This document shows positions 31,701 to 38,198 of a stretch of 44,779 nucleotides of DNA, one piece after another (position 1 is the first letter of the stretch; the number at the start of each line of letters is the position of its first letter). A program made the position numbers and the translations under genes. The stretch lies in contig JAZOMO010000042.1 of assembly GCA_045654025.1 (NCBI GenBank), positions 1 through 44,779 on the forward strand, in the 5' to 3' direction. This DNA is from Scatosoma sp045654025. GTDB taxonomy: Bacteria > Bacillota > Clostridia > Christensenellales > Borkfalkiaceae. The notes beneath the pieces were generated by a model, which was given only the letters and a program-made list of their open reading frames with translations, ran no database searches and had not been told where the DNA came from.

Positions 31701-32603
31701 TTAGTATTTCAATACTTTGATACTCTTGATGATGATGGGGGTGGTAGGCACGTTGTATTTAACGGTCAAGCCTGCGTTTTCAATAAACGGATCACCCTTT
31801 CCGTAAGACATTTCCACTTTTTCGGTGAAGCTATTTGCATCTGCTTCATCCGATTCGGGGAAGTTTGTTTCAATATACTTCTTCACCGCAGCCTGCAACG
31901 CTTCCAGTTCCTCTACGCTGGAATCCTTCAAGGTCGCAAAGGTACAATGGGATTTATCCGCAGTAGAGCCAGCAGAAAGATTGATAGAGAAAATCGAGGT
32001 AGCGCTATTCTTTTCGTACTTAACCTTACGAGTGCCGTTGCCGTCTACACGCTCCACGTATACGTCAAACGCATCGGCGTTTTTCCCCTTGTCCTCATAA
32101 TACATCGACAAGGAACCGAAGCTGGGTTTCAAGAAGTCGCCCTTCGCCATTTCCATGCCGTTGTTCGGGAATTCACCGTACAGCGTAAAGGTAGGCATCG
32201 TTGTTTCCGTATCTCTCCAAACGCTTACGAAATCTTTATCTGCGTAAGCGGAAACGATACCGAAATAATCACGATAGGACAAGCCACCGTTTTCTTCACT
32301 GTCTGCGCTATAAGAATATGCGCCCGCATACCATTTGGAATCGGTATAATTGTGGATACAGATATTCTGGCCGTCCATTTCGTTATAGTAGTCGTTGTCT
32401 ACCAGCGCCAAGAAATGGTTAACCGTGTTGGGCGCAAGCTTTCTATACAGCTTGTATTCTAAAGTATACGGCGTGCCGTTGAAGGAAATACGCATCTGCA
32501 CCTCGGGATTGTCGGTCGTACAAGAGGTGAACGCAAAAGCACCCCCTACGATACTAACCGTCGCAAGTGTAGCAGAAATGGCTTTTTTCAAAAACTTTTT
32601 CAT
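31701..32603 (-). CDS. Lipoprotein with cyclophilin-like (peptidyl-prolyl isomerase) domain
   Basis: The ATG at 32603 gives 300 residues with a signal peptide ending in FTSC (Cys28). Residues ~34-72 match the start of a cyclophilin fold (VQMRISFNGTPYTLEYKL then LAPNTVNHFLALVDNDYYN). The middle strands continue plausibly (DYFGIVSAYADK, PTFTLYGEF). However, the catalytic FHR and GxFMAQGG motifs of active cyclophilins are not visible, so activity is doubtful. A C-terminal ~100 residues (SSVEELEALQAAVKKYIETNFPE...) are unassigned. It is an extracytoplasmic folding or binding protein by inference, monocistronic with its own promoter and terminator. Confidence 0.7.
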   Translation of the reverse strand: MKKFLKKAISATLATVSIVGGAFAFTSCTTDNPEVQMRISFNGTPYTLEYKLYRKLAPNTVNHFLALVDNDYYNEMDGQNICIHNYTDSKWYAGAYSYSADSEENGGLSYRDYFGIVSAYADKDFVSVWRDTETTMPTFTLYGEFPNNGMEMAKGDFLKPSFGSLSMYYEDKGKNADAFDVYVERVDGNGTRKVKYEKNSATSIFSINLSAGSTADKSHCTFATLKDSSVEELEALQAAVKKYIETNFPESDEADANSFTEKVEMSYGKGDPFIENAGLTVKYNVPTTPIIIKSIKVLKY

Positions 32604-32671
32604 TGTTTCTCTCCGTTCTGGATTTTGGGTAGCGCCACAAGGGATGTAGAGGGCGTTTCCTACCAACTAAT

Positions 32672-32701
32672 ATTGTACTCTATTCCCCACCCTTCCGTCA
32701 A
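32672..32701 (-). promoter_or_regulatory. Promoter of the cyclophilin-like lipoprotein gene
   Basis: Leftward -35 TTGACG, 18-bp spacer, -10 TACAAT, with a 5' UTR of about 60 nt. Confidence 0.75.
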
Positions 32702-32756
32702 GCGGTTTTAGCGTCTTTCGCAAATTTTCTGAAAGAAGAAGGAGAAAAATGACAGT

Positions 32757-32794
32757 AAAAAAGAGAACGACTCGGGATTCCGAATCGTTCTCTC
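32757..32794 (-). terminator. Terminator of rplJ-rplL
   Basis: Long stem GAGAACGA-x-TCGG/CCGA-x-TCGTTCTC with one mismatch, followed leftward by six T. It is 31 bp after rplL. Confidence 0.92.
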
Positions 32795-32824
32795 TTTTGT
32801 CAGATAATTTTTTTAAGTCGAGAC

Positions 32825-33193
32825 TTACTTAAGTTCAGCGGTAGCGCCGTTTTCCTTAAGCTTAGCAACCAATGCTTCAGCGTCTGCCTTAGGAGCGTTT
32901 TCTTTGATAACGCCCATGGATTCAACTGCCTTCTTAGCGTCAGCAAGGCCAAGACCGGTAGCTTCACGAACAACCTTGATGATTGCGATCTTGTTGGGAC
33001 CGATGTCCTTCAATACAACGTCGAATTCGGTCTTTTCTTCAGCAGCGGGAGCAGCTTCTGCAGCAGCGCCAGCACCAGCAGCAACGGGAGCAGCAGCGCT
33101 TACGCCGAATTCTGCTTCGAGTGCCTTTACAAGTTCGTTGAGTTCAAGAACAGACATAGCTTTTACTTCTTCAATGAGTTTCTGAATATCCAT
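32825..33193 (-). CDS. rplL: 50S ribosomal protein L7/L12
   Basis: Stalk protein that recruits translation factors. The 122 residues carry an N-terminal dimerisation helix pair, an Ala-rich hinge (~38-52), and the C-terminal domain EKTEFDVVLKDIGPNKIAIIK followed by GLGLADAKKAVESM. It is 44 bp after rplJ and ends the transcript. Confidence 0.99.
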   Translation of the reverse strand: MDIQKLIEEVKAMSVLELNELVKALEAEFGVSAAAPVAAGAGAAAEAAPAAEEKTEFDVVLKDIGPNKIAIIKVVREATGLGLADAKKAVESMGVIKENAPKADAEALVAKLKENGATAELK

Positions 33194-33237
33194 AGTAATT
33201 TTTCCTCCGATTTTTAATAATGATTTTTTTTAATGGA

Positions 33238-33744
33238 TTAGTTTGCCGCTTCATTTGCTTTCGCAATAACGTCCAAAACGTAAACGAATTTGGAGATGGA
33301 AGATTGCAAGCAGCCAAGCATCTTCGCGATGAGTACTTCCTTGGAAGGGATAGCGGACAATTCCTTAACCGCTGCCTTATCCATATATTTGTTTTCCAAG
33401 AATGCGCACTTAGGCACAATCTTTTCTACCAAAGCAGGATTTGCCTTCGTAGCTTTTGCAAAAATCGCTGCGCCGCTGGTTTCGTCTGCGCAGAATACAA
33501 CAGCCGTAGGGCCGTTCAAGTCTGCGTCGAAATCGGTGTAGCCAAGTTCGTTGAACGCCTTTCTAACGAGGGTGTTCTTGTAAACCTTGTATTCGCAGTT
33601 TGCGTTTTTGAATTCATTACGAAGTCCGGTTACTTCCAAAACGGTAAGCTTGTTGTAATCTGCGAATACAACGGACTTGCTAGCCTGGATTTTCGCCTTA
33701 ATCTCTTCCACGATTTGTTTTTTAGCTTCTACATTTGCCGACAT
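33238..33744 (-). CDS. rplJ: 50S ribosomal protein L10
   Basis: Anchors L7/L12 to the ribosome. 168 residues with the KKQIVEEIKAKIQASKSVVFADY start, LRNEFKNANCEYKVYKNTLVRKA, and a C-terminal helix for L12 binding. The AGGAGGT site is strong. It is preceded by its own promoter and an L10 leader with an attenuator. Confidence 0.98.
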   Translation of the reverse strand: MSANVEAKKQIVEEIKAKIQASKSVVFADYNKLTVLEVTGLRNEFKNANCEYKVYKNTLVRKAFNELGYTDFDADLNGPTAVVFCADETSGAAIFAKATKANPALVEKIVPKCAFLENKYMDKAAVKELSAIPSKEVLIAKMLGCLQSSISKFVYVLDVIAKANEAAN

Positions 33745-33768
33745 AAAATTACCTCCTTTAAGCCGCGC

Positions 33769-33923
33769 GCCGCCTCAGCAGACGCCGCCTGACATAAAAA
33801 AATTCCTTACACCGCAATCGGCATAAGGACACACTATCTTTCTTAAGATCGATTTCCTTCTACCTCGGCAAGCGGTTTCCCATTATCCATACGGACTTGC
33901 TTTCTACGGTGAGTCATCATTGA
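33769..33923 (-). promoter_or_regulatory. L10 leader (autoregulatory RNA of rplJL)
   Basis: The rplJ 5' UTR contains the hallmarks of the Firmicutes L10 leader: CACCGTAGAAAGCAAG near its start, GGGAAACCGCTTGCCGAGG in the middle, and an intrinsic-terminator-like hairpin (33796-33829). L10 with L12 binds such leaders to repress rplJL. A further GC-rich arm lies just before the ribosome site. Confidence 0.85.
33796..33829 (-). terminator. Attenuator hairpin in the L10 leader
   Basis: TCCTTA/TAAGGA with an inner CCG/CGG helix and a small loop, followed leftward by seven T. It is within the 5' UTR, about 50 bp before rplJ. Confidence 0.75.
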
Positions 33924-33930
33924 CTATTGA

Positions 33931-33959
33931 ATTATACCACTTTTCTCAAAGGCAGTCAA
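33931..33959 (-). promoter_or_regulatory. Promoter of rplJ-rplL
   Basis: Leftward -35 TTGACT, 17-bp spacer, consensus -10 TATAAT, directly upstream of the L10 leader and separate from the rplKA transcript. Confidence 0.9.
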
Positions 33960-34000
33960 TCAATTTTGACCGCCTTTGGAAAAATATTTTTGTTTTTTCA

Positions 34001-34043
34001 AAAACAATGCAAGATGCAAGCATTTCGCCGCATATTCATTGTT
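34001..34043. repeat. Internally deleted 43-bp miniature of the ~124-bp repeat
   Basis: AAAACAATG at the left and CATTGTT at the right are the same ends as the full copy at 34085. The left segment (CAAGATGCAAGC) is joined almost directly to the right segment (CGCCGCATATT), with the whole interior missing. It sits 42 bp from the full copy. Confidence 0.65.
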
Positions 34044-34045
34044 CT

Positions 34046-34084
34046 AAAACGGCGCAGTTGCAAGCAAGACAAACTCCGTCGTCT
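34046..34084. repeat. Truncated relative of the ~124-bp repeat
   Basis: The left end AAAACGGCGCAGTTGCAAGC resembles the start of the copy at 12153, and the right end CCGTCGT resembles the fragment at 12110. The interior is missing. It is wedged between the miniature and the full copy. Confidence 0.5.
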
Positions 34085-34208
34085 AAAACAATGCAAGATG
34101 CAAGCAAGGCAAGGCGTGCGCGGCTTTCCCGAAGGGAGTTTACTGTGCGTAAACGAGCAAGGGAAAACGCAAGCACAACGCAGCATTGCGCCGCATATTC
34201 ATTGTTTT
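34085..34208. repeat. ~124-bp structured repeat, copy 3 (2 bp from rplA stop codon)
   Basis: Outer stem AAAACAATG (34085-34093)/CATTGTTTT (34200-34208). Inner stems GTGC (34116-34119)/GCAC (34173-34176) and TTTCCC/GGGAAA. Central hairpin GTTTAC (34138-34143)/GTAAAC (34149-34154), loop TGTGC. It lies between rplA and the rplJ promoter. Confidence 0.8.
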
Positions 34209-34210
34209 AC

Positions 34211-34897
34211 TTAGTTCTTAGGGGTTACTTTCACACCGGGACCCATCGTCGATGCCAAAACTACGCTCTTAAGATACGTACCCTTAGCAGCTGCGGGTTT
34301 CGCCTTAACGATTGCGTCGATAAGCGCGGTGTAGTTTTCAACAAGCTTTTCTTTACCAAAGCTCTTCTTACCGATAGGGCAATGGATGATAGCGGTCTTA
34401 TCCAAACGGTATTCAACCTTACCAGCCTTAACTTCCTTGATTGCCTTTTCAACGTCCATGGTAACGGTACCGCTCTTGGGGTTAGGCATCAAGCCCTTAG
34501 GACCAAGCACACGACCGATACGACCTACCATACCCATCATGTCGGGGGTGGTGATCATTACGTCGAAGTCGAACCAGCTTTCGTTCTGGATCTTTGCAAT
34601 CAATTCTTCTGCGCCAACGTAGTCTGCGCCAGCAGCCTGTGCCGCGTCAGCCTTTGCGCCCTTTGCGATAACCAATACTCTCTTGGTCTTACCGGTACCG
34701 TGGGGCAATACGAGTACGCCACGAACCTGTTGGTCAGCCTGACGAGGGTCAACACCCAAACGTACGTGCAATTCGATGGTTTCGTCGAACTTTGCTTTTG
34801 CGGTTTCCAAAATTACGTCAACTGCTTCTGCAGCGTCGTACTGCTTCGTCAAGTCAAATGCTTTTACGCTATCTTGATATTTCTTTCCGTGTTTCAT
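34211..34897 (-). CDS. rplA: 50S ribosomal protein L1
   Basis: 228 residues with MKHGKKYQDSVKAFD, LGVDPRQADQQVRGVLVLPHGTGK split across the RNA-binding region, MGMVGRIGRVLGPKGLMPNPKSGT, and an end AASTMGPGVKV-like. L1 often represses its own operon by binding near rplK. It is 57 bp after rplK, and its stop is followed within 2 bp by a repeat element. Confidence 0.98.
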   Translation of the reverse strand: MKHGKKYQDSVKAFDLTKQYDAAEAVDVILETAKAKFDETIELHVRLGVDPRQADQQVRGVLVLPHGTGKTKRVLVIAKGAKADAAQAAGADYVGAEELIAKIQNESWFDFDVMITTPDMMGMVGRIGRVLGPKGLMPNPKSGTVTMDVEKAIKEVKAGKVEYRLDKTAIIHCPIGKKSFGKEKLVENYTALIDAIVKAKPAAAKGTYLKSVVLASTMGPGVKVTPKN

Positions 34898-34953
34898 TTC
34901 TTAAATCCTCCTTGTGGTCGATCACGAGATAAAATCTCTGCCACGTTCTCCTA

Positions 34954-35379
34954 TTAGTCTTCTACGGTTACGCCCATGCTGCGAGCGGTACCAGCGACCA
35001 TGCTCATTGCGCTCTCAAGGGAAGTGCAGTTCAGGTCAGGCATCTTCACTTTCGCGATTTCTTCTACCTGAGCCTTCGTCAGCTTACCTACTTTTACGCT
35101 GTTGGGCTTAGCGCTTGCCGTTTCAAGACCAAGTGCTTTCTTGATGAGAACGGGTGCCGGGGGGGTCTTCAAAATGAACGTGAAGGAACGATCCTGATAG
35201 ATCGTTACAACAACGGGGATGATGAGACCGGGTTTGTCTGCCGTTTTTGCGTTGAATTCCTTCGTAAAGCCGGGCAAGTTAATACCGAAGGGACCAAGGG
35301 TCGAACCTACGGGAGGAGCCGGAGTCGCTTTACCAGCGGGAAGTTGCAATTTTACGACTGCTGTAATCTTCTTAGCCAT
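34954..35379 (-). CDS. rplK: 50S ribosomal protein L11
   Basis: 141 residues with VKLQLPAGKATPAPPVGSTLGPFGINL, TADKPGLIIPVVVTIYQDRSFTF and KMPDLNCTSLESAMSMVAGTARSMG. L11 binds the GTPase centre of 23S rRNA. It is preceded by a 138-bp gap with folded leader sequence. Confidence 0.99.
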   Translation of the reverse strand: MAKKITAVVKLQLPAGKATPAPPVGSTLGPFGINLPGFTKEFNAKTADKPGLIIPVVVTIYQDRSFTFILKTPPAPVLIKKALGLETASAKPNSVKVGKLTKAQVEEIAKVKMPDLNCTSLESAMSMVAGTARSMGVTVED

Positions 35380-35396
35380 AAATATTTTCTCCTATT

Positions 35397-35441
35397 GTGG
35401 TTTTGACAAGGTATGCTGAAAGTATTTCATACCTCTCCCAC
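35397..35441 (-). promoter_or_regulatory. Candidate L1-binding / L11 leader element in the nusG-rplK gap
   Basis: Just before the rplK ribosome site, GTGGGAGAGGTATG pairs with CATACCT and a closing CCAC, a stem with an asymmetric internal loop. It resembles the TGGGAG/TATGAA-type L1 target found in rplKA leaders of other bacteria, which copies the 23S rRNA site. A second hairpin CTGCGG/CCGCAG lies at 35461-35479. Confidence 0.5.
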
Positions 35442-35517
35442 TTATTTAACGTATTGAATACTGCGGATACCCACCGCAGCGGGGGCTTAGCCTTAACGAG
35501 AGCCAAACACTCTGATC

Positions 35518-36093
35518 TTAGCCGTCTATCTCTTCGGAAGGCGCAGGCATAGGCGCATCGACGCGGGTGATTTGGATATACTCCACCTCTACGTCCGTTT
35601 CTCTGCCGAACATGGTAGTAGAAATCTTCGCCTTCTTTGCGGAATCGTTCAATTCCTTTACTACACCAAAGAACCCTGCCAAAGGACCGTCGTCAATCGA
35701 AACGGTATCACCTACCTGGAAGGTAGCCTCAACGTCGGTAGGATCCTCGAGGTGCATCTTGCGGATTTCCTCTGCCTTCATCGGAACGGGACGTCCCTGA
35801 GGGCCACAGAAACCGGTTACACCACGGGTGCTGGTGACATAGTACCAAATCTGGTTGATGTAGATCATCTTAATGAAAACATAGCAAGGAAGCAGTTTCT
35901 TTTCAACAATCTTCTTCTTGCCGTTCTTTTCTTCAATCACCTGCTCCATCGGGATTTTAACGTCCACGATATAGTCGTGCAGCTTGTTGTTTTCGATCAG
36001 CTTTTCTAAGCTTGCTTTTACCATCGCCTCATACCCGGAATAGGTATGAAGAATATACCACTTGGGCTGTTCCATCTCAGGCATAACGTTCAC
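35518..36093 (-). CDS. nusG: Transcription termination/antitermination factor NusG
   Basis: 191 residues: N-terminal NGN domain (KWYILHTYSGYEAMVKASLE, LLPCYVFIKM, VTSTRGVTGFCG) and C-terminal KOW domain (VGDTVSIDDGPLAGFFGVV). An ATG three codons in is also possible. It follows secE by 6 bp, the conserved secE-nusG pair. Confidence 0.98.
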   Translation of the reverse strand: MNVMPEMEQPKWYILHTYSGYEAMVKASLEKLIENNKLHDYIVDVKIPMEQVIEEKNGKKKIVEKKLLPCYVFIKMIYINQIWYYVTSTRGVTGFCGPQGRPVPMKAEEIRKMHLEDPTDVEATFQVGDTVSIDDGPLAGFFGVVKELNDSAKKAKISTTMFGRETDVEVEYIQITRVDAPMPAPSEEIDG

Positions 36094-36099
36094 CTCCGA

Positions 36100-36333
36100 T
36101 TACATCCCCGTGTTGGTAAGCAACTCCAACAACTTCAGCAAGCCGAAATCTACGCCCGTCACAATGACCAAGAACGCAAGGACGATGACGAGAACTACGC
36201 CCGTCGTTTTTATAGCCGTGCCAAATTTAGGCCACGTCACTCTTTTTAATTCAGAGAACGTTTCCTTAATCTTCGCGCCGACGCGTTTAAACCAATTCGG
36301 CTTCTTGTTTTTGTTTTTACTAGCGTTTGCCAT
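36100..36333 (-). CDS. secE: SecE, preprotein translocase subunit
   Basis: 77 residues from the ATG at 36333 (AGAGGTTGAA upstream). A basic N-terminus leads to the SecE motif FSELKRVTWPK, followed by one membrane helix (TTGVVLVIVLAFLVIVTG). It stabilises SecY in the SecYEG channel. The longer frame to 36378 lacks a ribosome site. Confidence 0.97.
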   Translation of the reverse strand: MANASKNKNKKPNWFKRVGAKIKETFSELKRVTWPKFGTAIKTTGVVLVIVLAFLVIVTGVDFGLLKLLELLTNTGM

Positions 36334-36387
36334 TTCAACCTCTGTATGCCCCATCGCCCAATACGGGCGTGCGGACAAGAATTCTAC

Positions 36388-36552
36388 TTATTTCGCTTCT
36401 TTGTGTTCGGTGTGCTTTCTGCAACGAGGGCAGTACTTGGAAAGAACCAATCTGTCAGGATCGTTCTTTTTGTTCTTAATACTGTCGTAGTTTCTGCTCT
36501 TGCATTCGGTGCATTCGAACGTGATTTTGTTTCTAGCGGTTTTAACTGCCAT
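36388..36552 (-). CDS. rpmG: 50S ribosomal protein L33
   Basis: 54 residues, MAVKTARNKITFECTECK at the start. The zinc ribbon uses C14/C17 and C41/C44 (YCPRCRKHTEHKE). It is of the Cys-containing, zinc-binding type, and heads the rpmG-secE-nusG-rplKA transcript as in many Bacillota. Confidence 0.97.
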   Translation of the reverse strand: MAVKTARNKITFECTECKSRNYDSIKNKKNDPDRLVLSKYCPRCRKHTEHKEAK

Positions 36553-36600
36553 AATAAAACTCCATGCAAAAAAATTACACCCCTTTAGGTGCTTGTCTAT

Positions 36601-36629
36601 ATTCTAACATAACCTAAGGGGGTTGTCAA
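36601..36629 (-). promoter_or_regulatory. Promoter of the rpmG-secE-nusG-rplKA operon
   Basis: Leftward consensus -35 TTGACA, 17-bp spacer, -10 TAGAAT, about 50 bp before rpmG. A weak CACC/GGTG hairpin followed by T-rich sequence lies in the leader. Confidence 0.85.
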
Positions 36630-36698
36630 TCTTTTTTGAACGGATTTCTCCGTTTTTTTTCTTTTTTTTAATTTTTTTTATCCGCTAAGCAGAAGACA

Positions 36699-36720
36699 GC
36701 TTTCCCCCGTAGGGGGAAGC
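36699..36720 (-). terminator. Hairpin after the aminotransferase gene (possible terminator)
   Basis: GCTTTCCCCC/GGGGGAAGC with a 3-base loop, 2 bp after the stop codon. The T-run on the minus strand is poor, so termination strength is uncertain. The 14-mer CAGCTTTCCCCCGT at its edge recurs at 38017-38030 on the other side of the gene. Confidence 0.5.
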
Positions 36721-36721
36721 C

Positions 36722-37912
36722 CTATAAGCCGTACTCTTTTGCCAGCTTTTCAAAGGCAGGCATCGCCCTTTCTATCCTTGCCGTATCCACACAATAGGCA
36801 ATCCGCACGTAACCTTCCGCCCCGAAATCGTCGCCAGCGACTACGAGCAGCTCGTGCGCCTTTGCTTTTTCGCAAAACGCCTTCGAGGATACTTCTGGAC
36901 TTTTCACAAAGAGGTAGAACGCTCCGTCGGGATAGACACAGGTAAAGCCGAGTTTCGTCAGTCCGTCGTACAAGAGGTCGCGATTTTTTTGGTAGACGGA
37001 AATATCCCCCGTCAAGCCGTCGCACGCCGCCACCACTCTTTGAAAGAGGGCGGGCGCGCACACGTACCCAAGCTGTCGTCCCGCTCCGCACACCGCCGCA
37101 TACACGGCGGACGCCTCTTCACACTTCGGGGAAACGGCGATATAGCCGATACGCTCGCCCGGCAGGGACAAAGCCTTAGAATAGGAATAGCACACCAGCG
37201 TATTTTCATAGATAGTCGGCGCAAAGGTCACCTTCGTCGCCTTGTCGTAGACCAGCTCACGATACGGCTCGTCCGAAATCCAATAGATGGGAGCGCCAAA
37301 TTCCTCGCTCGCCTTCCCCAAAGCCTCTGCCATCTGCGCCAACGTTTCGGGGGTATAGACCACGCCCGAGGGATTGTTAGGAGAATTGACGATGATCCCA
37401 CGCACGCGGGGATTTAACGCCTTTTTCAGCGATTCTATATCAGGTTGCAGGTTTTCATCGGGAGGCAAGACCACCAGTTTTGCGCCCACGCCCTCGACGA
37501 ATACTTTGTATTCGGGAAAATACGGAGCGAACACCAAGAACTCATCCCCCTCCTCCGCCGCCAACGCGTGCAGAGCAATCGTCAAGCTTGCCGCCGCGCC
37601 GCAGGTCATATAGATAAGATCTCCGTCCATTAGGCAATCGAACCGAGCGGAAAGATTGCGCGCAATCGTATCACGAACACCCTTATCCCCCTGCGCCGAG
37701 GTATAGCCGTGCAGAGCCACCGACGGCATCTCTTCTACCAAGCGACGCATTTCCGCATCCACCTCTTTGGGGGCAGGTACGGAGGGATTGCCCAAGGAAA
37801 AATCGTACACGTTTTCCGCGCCGATTTCCTCGCCACGCTTTTTAGCATATTCAAATAATTCGCGAATGGCAGATCGTTTCGATCCCAATGCATAGGCTTT
37901 TTCGTTGACCAT
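36722..37912 (-). CDS. PLP-dependent aminotransferase, class I/II (AspC-like)
   Basis: 396 residues. Fold type I motifs: FSLGNPSVPAP, the PNNPSG block (NSPNNPSGVVYTPET), ISDEPYRELVYD, and the PLP-binding Lys246 in SYSKALSLPGERIGY. A C-terminal Arg in GYVRIAYC is the expected carboxylate binder. The substrate is probably aspartate or another amino acid; it cannot be fixed from sequence. It is monocistronic with its own promoter. Confidence 0.93.
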   Translation of the reverse strand: MVNEKAYALGSKRSAIRELFEYAKKRGEEIGAENVYDFSLGNPSVPAPKEVDAEMRRLVEEMPSVALHGYTSAQGDKGVRDTIARNLSARFDCLMDGDLIYMTCGAAASLTIALHALAAEEGDEFLVFAPYFPEYKVFVEGVGAKLVVLPPDENLQPDIESLKKALNPRVRGIIVNSPNNPSGVVYTPETLAQMAEALGKASEEFGAPIYWISDEPYRELVYDKATKVTFAPTIYENTLVCYSYSKALSLPGERIGYIAVSPKCEEASAVYAAVCGAGRQLGYVCAPALFQRVVAACDGLTGDISVYQKNRDLLYDGLTKLGFTCVYPDGAFYLFVKSPEVSSKAFCEKAKAHELLVVAGDDFGAEGYVRIAYCVDTARIERAMPAFEKLAKEYGL

Positions 37913-37955
37913 AGTTCACCCACCCTTTCACGCACACCTGCGCGTTTACTTATTT

Positions 37956-37985
37956 ATTATAACACGCGCCCGCGTGCGTAGTCAA
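37956..37985 (-). promoter_or_regulatory. Promoter of the aminotransferase gene
   Basis: Leftward -35 TTGACT, 18-bp spacer containing a CACGCG/CGCGTG palindrome, consensus -10 TATAAT. The palindrome could be an operator. Confidence 0.8.
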
Positions 37986-38090
37986 TAAAAATACGCCGTC
38001 AAAAACGAGGAAGTTCCAGCTTTCCCCCGTCTGCCTATGTTGTAAACACAAAAAAGCCCTAAAGAACAAAAAAAATTTTTAACCCATCGC

Positions 38091-38119
38091 TTTACTTTTT
38101 CGTTTTGTGTTGTTATAAT
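38091..38119 (+). promoter_or_regulatory. Promoter of the malic enzyme gene
   Basis: -35 TTTACT, 17-bp spacer, consensus -10 TATAAT, with a 5' UTR of about 75 nt that is T-rich and shows no clear fold. The rest of the gap 37986-38090 shows nothing else besides the shared 14-mer at 38017. Confidence 0.7.
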
Positions 38120-38198
38120 AGTCATAATGGGTATTAGTTTTGCTTTTTTAGTAGGATTTTTACTTTTATACTTATTTTTAATTTCAAGGAGTACTTAT

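Noticed and set aside
33920..34957. Plus-strand frame of 345 codons across rplA and the repeats
   Set aside because: It is antisense to rplA and runs through repeat DNA, with no initiation signals.
36640..36680. Short CGGA/TCCG hairpin with a long T-run on the plus strand
   Set aside because: No plus-strand gene ends upstream of it, so calling it a terminator has no support; it is probably part of an A/T-rich spacer.
38127..38198. Upstream in-frame start for malic enzyme giving a hydrophobic N-terminus
   Set aside because: The ATG at 38199 has a good AAGGAG site and the usual family start; the upstream one has none and would add a spurious membrane segment.
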